Part shown: in pieces, positions 45,215-54,621 of the stretch
Position numbering within the stretch: the first letter of the stretch is position 1
How the letters are laid out: the number at the start of each line of letters is the position of its first letter
Assembly (NCBI RefSeq): GCF_029318635.1
Contig: NZ_CP119676.1
Span: 2,059,001 to 2,123,000 of the forward strand
Direction of reading: 5' to 3'
Source of the DNA: Varunaivibrio sulfuroxidans
GTDB lineage: Bacteria > Pseudomonadota > Alphaproteobacteria > Rhodospirillales > Magnetovibrionaceae
Length of the DNA: 64,000 nt
Notes under the pieces: model-generated
Seen by the model: only the letters and a program-made list of their open reading frames with translations
Databases searched by the model: none
What the model was told of the DNA's origin: nothing
Made by a program: the position numbers and the translations under genes

Positions 45215-46060
45215 CTATAGTTTGTAACCAAGCTGTCTATACGCTTGTTTAGCTTCCGGGCTTACGAGTTTTTCAAAGGCTAAGGCTTTCCATTGCGGCC
45301 ACTGCGCGCGGAGATCCCTGGGCGATACGCGCAGCTCTTCCTCTCCTCGAAATGGGGTGTGCACCCAGCTGTATATTAAGTCTAAGAGCTTTTCATCGTA
45401 CGTGACGCGTCCATGAGTAATAAAGGAAATGATTTCATGAAATAGCGCTCTATTTTTGGTTACATCTTCGATCGGGATTTGGCGAATGGGCATTTTTGCG
45501 TCGCTAGCGACGTCGTTCATCTTCCACATGCCCTGATATGTCGTCCAAATTTCGATATCATCTTTGGTGTAGGGTTTCAGGCCGAGACTGTTAAAGAGGT
45601 CGTGATCGCATCCATGCAGCCACTCGTGGTCGAGCGGTCCTTGTTCGCCGCCGAGCATACGCATGTTTGTCGTGCGCCAGCGGACGTGAAAATAGAGCCA
45701 TGCATAGGGATGGCGGGTCAAATGAATAACAGGAACGGTATCCGGCCATGTCTCCAAGACGGCATGCATCATCGTCGGGCGGTACGAATAACAGTCACCG
45801 ATTGCCTGGTAGGTCATGCCGACATCAGCCATGAAGCGTGTGAATTTAATAAGGTCAGGACGTTGCGCGCGCGTTCGTTCTTCCGGAAAATATTTAGGCC
45901 TCGACCCCTCATTCGCTAAATATGTCATGATTTCTGGGTTCGCGTTTAATGCTTTTACGAACCAAGAAAACCAATGGTCTGCGCCATACCCCCACGAAGT
46001 CACGTAAAACACGTGGCTTGTGGCGTCGTCCACGGTGTTGGAACTGATTGGGTTTAACAT
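45215..46060 (-). CDS. Sulfotransferase-like protein
   Basis: About 281 residues starting at MLNPISSNTV, with AGGAGGG seven bases upstream. It has the fold cues of a sulfotransferase: an N-terminal strand-loop-helix SHVFYVTSWGYGADHWFSWF where the PAPS loop should be, VIHLTRHPYAWLYFHVRWR as the 3'-phosphate site (Arg and following helix), and a helical C-terminus. The N-terminal loop is atypical (G-Y-G-A-D-H-W instead of K-S-G-T), so activity is uncertain. It is encoded between the B12-type radical SAM gene (72 bases upstream) and the tandem-domain sulfotransferase (nine bases downstream), so it is in the same transcript. Confidence 0.6.
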   Translation of the reverse strand: MLNPISSNTVDDATSHVFYVTSWGYGADHWFSWFVKALNANPEIMTYLANEGSRPKYFPEERTRAQRPDLIKFTRFMADVGMTYQAIGDCYSYRPTMMHAVLETWPDTVPVIHLTRHPYAWLYFHVRWRTTNMRMLGGEQGPLDHEWLHGCDHDLFNSLGLKPYTKDDIEIWTTYQGMWKMNDVASDAKMPIRQIPIEDVTKNRALFHEIISFITHGRVTYDEKLLDLIYSWVHTPFRGEEELRVSPRDLRAQWPQWKALAFEKLVSPEAKQAYRQLGYKL

Positions 46061-46132
46061 CAAGCGACCCTCCTGCATTGCCGAGCGAGCGAAACGGCGC
46101 GCGTTTGCCTGGGGTTCATTTTCGGGGCGCCG

Positions 46133-48139
46133 TCACGATGAGCACGACACGGCCTCCGGATTTTCCTTGCGCACGGGCGGGGGTGCATCGGACCAGGAAA
46201 CGAAATACGTCCTGCGTTGTGCGTCGGTGACGGATGGCCCGTCGATAACGGCTAGTCCCGCCTTCGCCCTGGAATTGTCGGGGCTCAACAAGAGTGCTTG
46301 CTGATAGTGCATGCGCGCGGCTCCATAAGCCCCGATACCGATCAGGGCCTCGGCGAAATTGCAATGTTTCTGGGGATCAAAGGGGCTTGCTTGGAGGGCG
46401 CCGCCGACGGATTTAATAACATGTTTCGACGGTCGCGTGTCCTGGGACGGGGAAGCGCTTTTACGTGACGGCATGGCGTTGAGGGCGATTGCCGACGCCT
46501 TATTGGCGATGTCGCGGAATTTTCCTTCCCGGATTTTACGTTTTAGCGCTCCGGCAAGGCGCAAACCTTCGGCAAGCCGACGCCGGGATGGCCGCACGAT
46601 ATCCTCGTTAACGCCCTCTGCATTAAGATGGGTTTTGTTCTCAATATCCCATCGCGTCAAACATTCGCGGCAGGTTAACCGGAGGGTGCGCCCTTCGCCA
46701 TAAGGCAAGATGGTGCCCCGGTAATTATTGTGATGGTCGCACCGCGGGCAGTCCCATTCGATGTCATATGCCGGGTCGCGATCTGGAATTTGGTCCTGCG
46801 AAACTTTGAACGAGGTGAGTGGCGCAAGATTCAGGAGGGTGTTGGCGAAGACCCAGATCTGGAACCTGACCATTTCAATATTATCGTCGTTCATGAGGGA
46901 GATATTGAACTGGGTTGGAATATCGCGCACGTAGGCTTCCCGGTCTTCGATCATGCCATCTTTTAAGGCCTGATAATAATCGGGGCTGCCGGGAAAGACG
47001 ACAAGCGGCGTGAGGTTGACCGTATACCGCCGGTTATGGGCCCACCAATGCATGGATTCGTTGGCCGTTTCCAACGTTTCGGCCTTGTCACCGAAAAGTA
47101 AATTTCCCTGGATCCCGATTTTGTATTTGTAAGTCAGGGCCAAGGCGGCGTCGATGCGTTCCGGTTTGGTTTTTTTCTTCATGCTTTGCAGGACGGGAAG
47201 GCTCATGCTTTCGATGCCGTAGCTGACATATGTGCAGCCGGCCTCCGACATGGCGCTCAGCGTTTCCTCATCGACGCTGCTAACGTGAAGTTGGACCATC
47301 CATTTCAGGTTGTAAGGTTTGATCCGTTCGCAAAACTCCAGAAGCCGCTTTCGCTTTAGCGAAAACAGCTCATCGATTAGGGCCACCATATTTATTTGGT
47401 AACGTTCGACGACGACATCCAGTTCGGCAAAAAACTCATCCAGCGGTCGTTCCCGGTATACTTTGCCGACGGGATGAAAACAGAACGTACAGCTAAAGGG
47501 ACAAGACCGACTTGAAATCATGTCAACGCAACGCGGTTCGCTGTCCGGCTGGGTATGAAAAAAATAACTGTCATGCGGTCGCTGGTTGGCGATGTTTTTG
47601 TCGCATTCGAGGAGGTCATAGTCCGGCCATGCGAGATCGCCCAGTTCGCGAATTTGCGTACGGGGGAGCGTTTGGACAATTTTTCCGTTCGCATCGCGGA
47701 ATACGATGCCGTTCACATCGTGCAGATCCCCGGATTTTTCCAAGTACGTCAGCAACTCGACGATGGTTCCCTCGCCCTCGCTGATGACGCCGACGTCAAT
47801 ATCCAGAACGTTCAGGCTCATTTCGGGCTCGCCGCTGACCAGGCCCCCTCCTGCGATGTTAATAATCTCAGGTTTGGCGCCTCTTGCCGCGGCGAAGATA
47901 TCTTTTAGGGCGAAGAGGAATGGGGCGAGAGACCCGGAAGCGCATGCATCCGGATTTGTTTCGGCGATTTTAGCCTTAATTAGGCTTTTGACGCTGCCGC
48001 GGCAGTGGTTCAGGTTGAGGCTCGTTACTCGGTGTCCCGCATTTTTCATTGCCGATGCGATGTAACCCAGACCCAGGGGTATTTGATAAAACTCGCCCCA
48101 ATGGTCGTTGTAACGAGGAACGACGAGTAAAACATGCAT
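46133..48139 (-). CDS. B12-binding-type radical SAM protein, zinc-ribbon and TPR-like tail (paralogue A)
   Basis: 668 residues. Residues about 1-140 form a cobalamin-binding-like Rossmann domain (LLVVPRYNDHWGEFYQIPLGLGYIA in pieces); the usual D-x-H-x-x-G lower-ligand motif is degenerate (LNHCRG). The radical SAM core has the 4Fe-4S motif SCPFSCTFC near residue 215 and the barrel to about 430. Near 465-495 a zinc-ribbon-like motif is present: CPRCDHHNNYRG then CRECLTRWD. The tail carries TPR-like helices (CNFAEALIGIGAYGAARMHY). Such enzymes catalyse C-methylation or other radical changes on unactivated carbons. Its close paralogue is the next gene. The substrate is inferred to be a sugar or glycan of this locus. 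Confidence 0.85.
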   Translation of the reverse strand: MHVLLVVPRYNDHWGEFYQIPLGLGYIASAMKNAGHRVTSLNLNHCRGSVKSLIKAKIAETNPDACASGSLAPFLFALKDIFAAARGAKPEIINIAGGGLVSGEPEMSLNVLDIDVGVISEGEGTIVELLTYLEKSGDLHDVNGIVFRDANGKIVQTLPRTQIRELGDLAWPDYDLLECDKNIANQRPHDSYFFHTQPDSEPRCVDMISSRSCPFSCTFCFHPVGKVYRERPLDEFFAELDVVVERYQINMVALIDELFSLKRKRLLEFCERIKPYNLKWMVQLHVSSVDEETLSAMSEAGCTYVSYGIESMSLPVLQSMKKKTKPERIDAALALTYKYKIGIQGNLLFGDKAETLETANESMHWWAHNRRYTVNLTPLVVFPGSPDYYQALKDGMIEDREAYVRDIPTQFNISLMNDDNIEMVRFQIWVFANTLLNLAPLTSFKVSQDQIPDRDPAYDIEWDCPRCDHHNNYRGTILPYGEGRTLRLTCRECLTRWDIENKTHLNAEGVNEDIVRPSRRRLAEGLRLAGALKRKIREGKFRDIANKASAIALNAMPSRKSASPSQDTRPSKHVIKSVGGALQASPFDPQKHCNFAEALIGIGAYGAARMHYQQALLLSPDNSRAKAGLAVIDGPSVTDAQRRTYFVSWSDAPPPVRKENPEAVSCSS

Positions 48140-48325
48140 GCAAATTGCCTCTTGATGTCCTGTTCAAAAAAACCCGCGGTCGTGTAACACGTCTAATGGC
48201 CCGTTTTTTATTCCCGGATTCTTTACCTGGCCTGTTTCTGCTCTGGGCGCAGGAGTGCGATATCACACAGCCGGGTAGTCACGCTCTCCAAACCCGAGAA
48301 ACCGTGCGTACCTTTCAATGGAATG

Positions 48326-50323
48326 TCAAGCAACGAGTTCTCCGGCTGAAGCTCTGCAAGAACTGTTGCGCGCTGGAGCGGGGGCATCGGACCACGAAAC
48401 GAAATAAGTTTGTCTTTGCGCGTCGGAAACTTCGGGTCCGTCAACGTACGCTAGGCCCGAGAGAGCTCTCTCGTTGTCGGGGTTCAGGTTAATCGCTTGC
48501 TCATAGTGTAGCCGCGCGGCGCCATGTGCGCCGACTTCGACTAAGGCTTCCGCGAAATCGCTGTGTCTATCGGGGCTCAACGGGTCCATGCCGAGGGCGG
48601 AGCCGAACGATTTCAGCATATGTTCTGCTGGTCCGACGCGGCGATAGAATTCGGCCATGAACAGTCGGGCGGGGATAAAGCTTGGAGCTTCGCCCATCAG
48701 GGGATTGGCGATGGCGTGGCTTTCTCCGTATTTTTTTCTGTCGAACAACTTGACGGCTTTTTGCAGTCGCTTGCGGCAGGTCGCATCGTCAATCCCGTTT
48801 TCGGGGAGCGTGAACGCCCTGTTTTCGACATCCCATCGAGATGCGCAGTCGCGGCAGGTAAACCTTATGGTGTGTCCACTGTGTGGCGGTAAGATCACGC
48901 CGATGTATTCGTTCTCACTACCACAACGCGGGCAGCTCCAGACGACGTCATAGGCCGTGTCACGCCCCGGGGATTGGTCCGACGAACGCTCAAAGGACGT
49001 CAGGGGGGCCACATTTAAGAGCGAGTTGGCGAAGACCCACACTATGAATCCGACCATCCCCATATTCTTATCGTTCATTTTAGAGATATTGAATTCACTT
49101 GGGATGTCTTGGACGTACGCGGCACGGTCCACGATTAAACCGTCTTCCAGGGACTTCAGATAATCGGGACTTCCCGGAAAAACCATCAGGGGAGTTAAAT
49201 TTATTTGGTATTGGCGATTGCGCGCCCACCAATGCATGGATTCATTGGCCGTGTCCAATGTCTCGGCGCTATCCCCGAAAAGCAGATTTCCCTGAATGCC
49301 GATCTTGCTCTCGAAGGTCATCGTCAAGGCTTCGTCGATGCGATGCGTTCTCGATTTTTTCTGCATGCTTTCGAGCACGGGCTGACTCATGCTCTCAATA
49401 CCGTAGCTAATGTAGGCGCAGCCCGAATCGCGCATGGCTTTGACTGTTTCCTCCGTGGCGCTATTGACATGGAGTTGGACCATCCATTGCAGATTATACG
49501 GCTTGATCCGGGCACAAAATTCAAGGAGACGCCGCCTTTTTAAGGAAAACAGCTCGTCGATAAGGCCAACCATGTTGATATCGTAGCGTGCGACCAGAGT
49601 GTCTAGCTCGGCGAAGAAATCGTCGAGCGGCCTTTCGCGGTAGGTTTTTCCGGTCGGGTGGAAACAGAACGTGCACTTGAACGGGCAGGACCGGCTGGTG
49701 ATCATATCGATGGCGCGGGGCTTGCTATGGGGTTGTCTTTGAAAAAAATAGCTGTCCAACGCACGTTGATTGGAAACATTGTCTTCGCATTCCAGAAGAT
49801 CGTAATCGGGCCATGTTATCGTTCCCAAGTCGCCGACTTGGGGGCGCGCCAGGGTTTCCACAGTCCGTCCGGTTTCATCGCGAAACACGATGCCGTTGAC
49901 CTCATAAAGATCGCCGCCGCCTTGAATACGGGCCAGCAACTCGACGATGGTGATCTCGCCTTCGCCGACCACGCCGTAATCAATGTCCATGACATCCAAA
50001 ATAACGCCGGGCTCGCCGCTGACCATGCCGCCGCCGGCGATATTGATGATACCCGGTTTGGCTTTGCGCGCGGCCGAAAATATCGACTGTGCGAGACTTA
50101 AGAACGGAGAAAGCCCTCCCGTCGCGCAAACATCGGGCTGTATCGCGGCGATTTTGGAAGTAACGAGGTCCTCGATGCGCCCCCTGTGGTGATTGAGATT
50201 TAGGCCGGATACCATGTGCCCCGCTTGCTTCATCGCGGACGCAATGTAGCCGAGTCCCAGCGGGAACTGATAGAATTCTCCCCAGTTATCGCCATAACGG
50301 GGAACAACAAGCAAGATGTGCAT
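48326..50323 (-). CDS. B12-binding-type radical SAM protein, zinc-ribbon and TPR-like tail (paralogue B)
   Basis: About 665 residues from the ATG of MHILLVVPRY, aligning with paralogue A; a TTG three codons earlier is an alternative. It has the same architecture: a Rossmann cobalamin-like domain with LNHHRG, radical SAM motif SCPFKCTFC, LIDELFSLKRRRLLEFCARI, GIQGNLLFGDSAETLDTA, zinc ribbon CPRCGSENEY and CRDCASRWD, and a TPR-like C-terminus with SDFAEALVEVGAHGAARLHY. The two diverge mainly in the linker after the ribbon. Two sequential methylations or modifications of related positions is a natural inference for such a pair. The region 50324-50545 upstream is AT-rich and may contain a promoter. 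Confidence 0.85.
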   Translation of the reverse strand: MHILLVVPRYGDNWGEFYQFPLGLGYIASAMKQAGHMVSGLNLNHHRGRIEDLVTSKIAAIQPDVCATGGLSPFLSLAQSIFSAARKAKPGIINIAGGGMVSGEPGVILDVMDIDYGVVGEGEITIVELLARIQGGGDLYEVNGIVFRDETGRTVETLARPQVGDLGTITWPDYDLLECEDNVSNQRALDSYFFQRQPHSKPRAIDMITSRSCPFKCTFCFHPTGKTYRERPLDDFFAELDTLVARYDINMVGLIDELFSLKRRRLLEFCARIKPYNLQWMVQLHVNSATEETVKAMRDSGCAYISYGIESMSQPVLESMQKKSRTHRIDEALTMTFESKIGIQGNLLFGDSAETLDTANESMHWWARNRQYQINLTPLMVFPGSPDYLKSLEDGLIVDRAAYVQDIPSEFNISKMNDKNMGMVGFIVWVFANSLLNVAPLTSFERSSDQSPGRDTAYDVVWSCPRCGSENEYIGVILPPHSGHTIRFTCRDCASRWDVENRAFTLPENGIDDATCRKRLQKAVKLFDRKKYGESHAIANPLMGEAPSFIPARLFMAEFYRRVGPAEHMLKSFGSALGMDPLSPDRHSDFAEALVEVGAHGAARLHYEQAINLNPDNERALSGLAYVDGPEVSDAQRQTYFVSWSDAPAPARNSSCRASAGELVA

Positions 50324-50545
50324 GCGTTTCAAGCCTTCATCCGATACGGGTATCTCGTCATTGTTTCGTTAGTTTGCAGAAAATCTCCGGTTTCAAAGTA
50401 ACCGTCCGTTGACGTTAGGCTGATCTTTAGAGGCCGATGTTCTAAAACTTAGCCCCGCTGGGGTAACCGAAGAGCCTTCTCTCGCTGAAACTTAGATTAT
50501 TATAAATTGTTATAGTGTAATTTTTATAGCGTATAAGACAGCGCG

Positions 50546-51961
50546 TCAACGCGCCAAGTCGTCAACGATTTGTTGCGCCCTGTGGCGCCAGCAGTGGCGT
50601 TCTTGGATCACCCGTTTGGCGTTCTCTCCTACTTGACGGCGTCCGGCGTCGTCATGCAGCCAGCGGCGCGCTTCGTCCTCAAAATTTTCAGGCGTGTAAG
50701 CGCCATAATGTACGCCAGGTTCGAATGAAGACAGCATTCCACCGACCGTTTTGTCGTGAGGGGACTCATGCATGAACAAGAATCCACCGACGGCCATACA
50801 CTCCAGCGTTCGGCTGTGCAGCCCTAAACCGTGGGTGTTGTTCGACAGATTAATTTTCGAGCGTGCGTAGACATCTAGCAGGTCTTTTTGTGTCGTAAGA
50901 ACGCCCTTGTGATAGGGGCGCGCAAACTCGTGCAACTCCAGTCCCGGCCCGTATAGTTCAAGAGAACTGGAAACGCGTTCGGCAAGCTTAACCAAGGCGA
51001 CGCGATCCATAAGACGAGGGTATGATTGAGAAAAATAACTAATGGCGCCCGCAATGGGTGAAATTCCGCCGCGCGTCTGAATGCTGGCGTGTCCCGTCAT
51101 ATAGCGGAGAAGTTTCGCCCTAAATGTTGACCTCTGTGTGACGTAGGGTGTGAGGATATGCGCGCAGGCGCGTTTTTTGCGCAGGCGCGGTTTTTTCGGT
51201 GTCGGCGCGGAAAGTTTGTCGTCGTACAATGCCGCTTGATCGAGCATGGCTGCGGCGAGTTTGTGGATGTTCAGTTCCCCGCGCAGGGGCCGGTAAAAGC
51301 TATCGACGACCTGCTGTATGACCTGCAGGATCGCAAGCGGAACATAATCGACCGGAATATATTTTCCAAAAAACATCCTTCTCAACAGCCAAATCAGGCG
51401 TGAACGTCCGATTAACGGAAAGCTGTAGATGAGGTTGTCCAGGAACCAAAGCATGTCCAGTCTGGGGCTTGGCGCGGGGGTTACGGGAGCCGGCAGTCCG
51501 GCACAAAGTGAAAAATCGATATTTTGTTCGGAAAGACGTGGCGTGAAGGTCAAGGTCTGCGGATCAACGCCGGTAAAAAGGTTCCCCACGAAACAAGGAA
51601 CCTCGACATTGATGCCAAGGACCTCTGGATCTCCCAACGCATAAAGAAGATCGAAATCACGAAAACTTTCTGAAAAACCGTCTAATGTTTCCGGGTAGAC
51701 GTCCTGATACCATGAAATATGGCGGATATGAGGAGGAAGCGGCACATCGGGATCGCGAATACGGTTGACTTGAAGCACCACATCGATGGAAAAATTCTCG
51801 CACAGTTTGATGATTTCCACAGACGAAAGCGGCGTAGGCATGGCCGCGCCGTAATGCCCGATGCCATTGAGGCCGTCAGCCAACCCCTTGACCATGCGCT
51901 GGTCATAGGCGTTGGCGACGTTTGGCATAATCAAAAAACGCAAAGACTTGTGCTTTGGCAT
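50546..51961 (-). CDS. Glycosyltransferase-like protein, GT-B with CgeB-type C-terminus
   Basis: 471 residues. The N-terminal part (YDQRMVKGLADGLNGIGHYGA, then VVLQVNRIRDPDVPLPPHIRHISWYQDVYPE) and the C-terminal ARSKINLSNNTHGLGLHSRTLE, CMAVGGFLFMHESPHD and VHYGAYTPENFEDEARRWL match the CgeB/Glyco_trans_1_2 type of GT-B glycosyltransferases. The middle (residues about 170-290) is unusually long and basic and carries no known motif. Likely a glycosyltransferase of the locus, substrate unknown. It is on the same strand as, and 68 bases after, the upstream radical SAM gene. Confidence 0.75.
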   Translation of the reverse strand: MPKHKSLRFLIMPNVANAYDQRMVKGLADGLNGIGHYGAAMPTPLSSVEIIKLCENFSIDVVLQVNRIRDPDVPLPPHIRHISWYQDVYPETLDGFSESFRDFDLLYALGDPEVLGINVEVPCFVGNLFTGVDPQTLTFTPRLSEQNIDFSLCAGLPAPVTPAPSPRLDMLWFLDNLIYSFPLIGRSRLIWLLRRMFFGKYIPVDYVPLAILQVIQQVVDSFYRPLRGELNIHKLAAAMLDQAALYDDKLSAPTPKKPRLRKKRACAHILTPYVTQRSTFRAKLLRYMTGHASIQTRGGISPIAGAISYFSQSYPRLMDRVALVKLAERVSSSLELYGPGLELHEFARPYHKGVLTTQKDLLDVYARSKINLSNNTHGLGLHSRTLECMAVGGFLFMHESPHDKTVGGMLSSFEPGVHYGAYTPENFEDEARRWLHDDAGRRQVGENAKRVIQERHCWRHRAQQIVDDLAR

Positions 51962-52029
51962 TTTAACCGGTTCCTCTAGGGAAGACGCTCTTTAGTAAAA
52001 AATGCCCCGGATATAGGCGACGGTCCCCG

Positions 52030-53169
52030 TTACAAAAAATTCACATGCATGGGCTTAGGGTCCTGGCCGGGTTGAATCCGTTGAATGCCCTTCGCGTGGT
52101 TGTCGAGCGCAGCGCTGACGTAGTGTTGGATCGGCAGAGTTCCCATCATGGTTTGGGCGTCGAAGGACGGGGACGCCAAATAGTTCATCGCTCTCCAATA
52201 GCGTTCCGATTTCCAGATATCTTTGAAACGCTCCTCGACAAAATTCCCGATGTGCAATTTTGAATAGCGCGCATTGAAGAACATGCCCGAGGGGGCGACG
52301 AGGCCGCTGCCGCTGATTTGGAGAAGAAATTGCGGCCCATAGAAGCGGCTATATGTCGGTTTGTCGCCGTCGCGGATTTTGCTCCACTTGACGATGACTT
52401 TGGTTTGTTCGTTGCTCATATCCTCGGCCGCGGTGAGTAGATCGTGAAGCCCTTCATATTGAGAATAATCGATGCCAAGCGTGTGCTGCTCATCGTCCGA
52501 ACAGTGTTTGATCACGGCGTAATCGACGCCCAAATCGAGTCCCAATTGGGCGAAGGGGATGATTTCATCCTTAAGGTGAGGCATCAGCACCATTTGAATG
52601 CCCAGTGTTACCGGCAAATTCAAACGTTTTTTTAGGGCGACCGCATACTTGATATTTTTCATGGCGCGATCGAACACCTCGGTATGTTCGGGTCCCTTGT
52701 ACATGATGTCGGCGTAGCTCTCCGGTCGCCCGGCCGCGACGGTAAAGCGTATCCAGGTCATGTGCGGTAGAACTTGATCGATTTTGTCTTCGCCGAACTC
52801 CCACGCGTTCGTGGCGTTGCCGACGTCGATGCCCAGTTCCGAGGCATGTTGGATGAAGGGGACATAGGCCTTGGATAGTGTGCTTTCACCATCGGAAACC
52901 AGCGAGACACTGCGGATGCCAATGCTCGCGAAGTCATCGAGAAGATGAAGCGCGCTGTCGGTTTTGATGCTGCTGCGCGCCTGTGATTCTTGCATCATGG
53001 CGTAGCAAAACGAACACATGGCGCTGCACGATCTGGTTAGCGACATATCGACGCTGACCGGAGCGATCCGTTCGCCGGCCTCCCAGGCTTGGACTCGGTC
53101 GAAGTGATAGGACAGCTTGTGCGAATCTAAAATCAATGCGCCTTCGCGCGTTTGTATGGCTTCACTCAT
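52030..53169 (-). CDS. Radical SAM protein with degenerate SPASM-like C-terminus
   Basis: 379 residues. The 4Fe-4S motif is at Cys48, Cys52 and Cys55 (SCSAMCSFC), followed by a TIM-barrel core (SVSLVSDGESTLSKAYV as the G-G/E motif, MTWIRFTVAAGRPESYADIM). It begins with DSHKLSYHFDRV and ends with PMHVNFL; the radical SAM protein at 58821 begins [12 protein letters not shown] and ends IEHVNFI. Here the C-terminal region keeps the SPASM fold landmarks (GSGLVAPSGMFFN, HIGNFVEERFKDIWKSE) but has none of the cysteines needed for auxiliary clusters. It overlaps the gene for an unknown 111-residue protein by four bases. Chemistry unknown; a sugar-modifying radical reaction is the working guess. Confidence 0.85.
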   Translation of the reverse strand: MSEAIQTREGALILDSHKLSYHFDRVQAWEAGERIAPVSVDMSLTRSCSAMCSFCYAMMQESQARSSIKTDSALHLLDDFASIGIRSVSLVSDGESTLSKAYVPFIQHASELGIDVGNATNAWEFGEDKIDQVLPHMTWIRFTVAAGRPESYADIMYKGPEHTEVFDRAMKNIKYAVALKKRLNLPVTLGIQMVLMPHLKDEIIPFAQLGLDLGVDYAVIKHCSDDEQHTLGIDYSQYEGLHDLLTAAEDMSNEQTKVIVKWSKIRDGDKPTYSRFYGPQFLLQISGSGLVAPSGMFFNARYSKLHIGNFVEERFKDIWKSERYWRAMNYLASPSFDAQTMMGTLPIQHYVSAALDNHAKGIQRIQPGQDPKPMHVNFL

Positions 53170-53501
53170 GATTTTACCTCGATTCCACGCAGTTTGCGCA
53201 ATGAGCTTCTATCCCCGAGCGGTTCCAACCACACCACCAAAGCGTTATCGAGGGAAGTTTTTAAGTGGTCTTCCACATCGAGCAAAAGCGTGCCGCGCTT
53301 GTCCGGGGAGAGCGGTTCGAGAAGTCTTAAAATAACTTGTCCGTCGTCTTTGCACTCCACGACGTTTACGGCCTTACGCGTGGATGCGGGCATGGCCTCC
53401 AGTGCCGCGTTAACGCGGGCGCGTCGTTCCGCATCGCGCAGGCGCAGCCAATCGTCTCCGGGGGTCGGCGTGGGGACGTTTGCGTAGGTCAGTTGATTCA
53501 T
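53166..53501 (-). CDS. Unknown 111-residue protein coupled to the radical SAM gene
   Basis: A soluble, charged protein with no signal or membrane segment and no family I recognise. Secondary-structure-like features: an N-terminal helix DDWLRLRDAERRARVNAALEAMP, a strand with RKAVNVVECKDDGQVILRLLEPL, then LLLDVEDHLKTSLDNALVVWLEP and a basic tail ending GIEVKS. The single cysteine is in VECKDD. Its stop overlaps the start of the radical SAM gene by four bases (ATGA), so the two are translationally coupled. Possibilities are an accessory subunit, a carrier-like protein or a specificity factor. It could be small enough to be a substrate, but no precursor-peptide hallmarks are seen. Confidence 0.7.
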   Translation of the reverse strand: MNQLTYANVPTPTPGDDWLRLRDAERRARVNAALEAMPASTRKAVNVVECKDDGQVILRLLEPLSPDKRGTLLLDVEDHLKTSLDNALVVWLEPLGDRSSLRKLRGIEVKS

Positions 53502-53532
53502 TGTTGTTTATCTCGTCAGATCTGGATCAAGG

Positions 53533-54621
53533 TTAAAAAGGACCGGTGAATTCCTGGTTGGGCGTATCGTGGCGCCCCCGCGGGTGGATGTCGATTTTCA
53601 GTTGGGCGTATCCGCCCGTGCTCCGCGGTCCCTCCACTAGGTCGATAACCGCCTCCGCGATGGTGCGGGCGTCGGGATAGTAGTGTTCGGACATGTATTG
53701 AGAGGTTGGCGCAGGAAAATCCGGGGATGCGATTCGCACCGGTTTCGCTTTTAACGCGTTAAAACCCTTTTCGACGATTTGAGCGATCACTTCACCGGCG
53801 ATACTTCCTGTGCGAAAAGCCGTGTCCGCGACGATCAAACGTCCCGTTTTCTTGACGGATGACAGTACGGTTTCGGTATCCAGCGGGCGAACGCTGCGCA
53901 TATCTATAACCTCGATGCTGACGCCCATAGTCGATAATAAAGCCTTTGCGGCGACGAGCGCCTCGACGGTCATATAAGAAAAGGCCGCCACGGTGACGTC
54001 GGAGCCTTCATGCAAAACTTTGGCTTTATGTAAGGGCGCGTCGTACGGACCAAGTGGAACGACGTCCTTGATTTGATGTAACCATCGATGTTCGATGATC
54101 AGTACGGGATTGTCGTCCTTGATGGCGGCGATAAGCATTCCCTTCGCATCGTATCCCGTTGTTGGCATAACAACCTTCATCCCCGGAACCTGGGCAAACA
54201 TGGATTGTAGGCTTTGAGAGTGCTGTGGCCCCTGCCCCCATCCGCGCCCAACAATCATCCGCACGACCAGAGGAACCGACGCTTTCCCGTCGAACATATA
54301 ATGCCACTTTGCCGCGTTGTTGACCAATTGATCCATGGATAGAAGGGCGAAATCGATACGTTGATGCACCAGGACCGGGCGTATTCCCTGCAGTGCGGCC
54401 CCGATGCAAACGCCCGTCAGGCCGTTTTCAGAAAGAGGCATGTCGAAAACGCGCCGATGCCCGAATTTTTCCCGCAATCCGGACGTCGTCGTAAAGATCG
54501 CTTTGGGATCGGGGACCCCCTCACCGATGACAATCACGTTTTGGTCTTGCTCCATTGCTTGCTCGAAGCCTTCCCGAACGGCTTGAGCAAACGTGATCTC
54601 GTGTGATGGCGCTTCAGGCAT
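53533..54621 (-). CDS. Thiamine-diphosphate E1 component, beta subunit (2-oxoacid dehydrogenase family)
   Basis: 362 residues of the transketolase-like beta type (PdhB/BkdB-like). Landmarks are ITFAQAVREGFEQAMEQDQNVIVIGE, VFDMPLSENGLTGVCIGAALQGIRPV, GWGQGPQHSQSLQSMFAQVPGMKVVMP and IEVIDMRSVRPLDTETVLSSVKKTGR. Beta subunits bind the thiamine aminopyrimidine and pair with the alpha subunit, encoded just upstream with an eight-base overlap. No E2 (lipoyl) or E3 gene is near, and both lie in a sugar locus. The pair may decarboxylate a keto acid and transfer the remaining unit onto a sugar or another acceptor rather than feed a dehydrogenase complex (inference). Confidence 0.92.
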   Translation of the reverse strand: MPEAPSHEITFAQAVREGFEQAMEQDQNVIVIGEGVPDPKAIFTTTSGLREKFGHRRVFDMPLSENGLTGVCIGAALQGIRPVLVHQRIDFALLSMDQLVNNAAKWHYMFDGKASVPLVVRMIVGRGWGQGPQHSQSLQSMFAQVPGMKVVMPTTGYDAKGMLIAAIKDDNPVLIIEHRWLHQIKDVVPLGPYDAPLHKAKVLHEGSDVTVAAFSYMTVEALVAAKALLSTMGVSIEVIDMRSVRPLDTETVLSSVKKTGRLIVADTAFRTGSIAGEVIAQIVEKGFNALKAKPVRIASPDFPAPTSQYMSEHYYPDARTIAEAVIDLVEGPRSTGGYAQLKIDIHPRGRHDTPNQEFTGPF

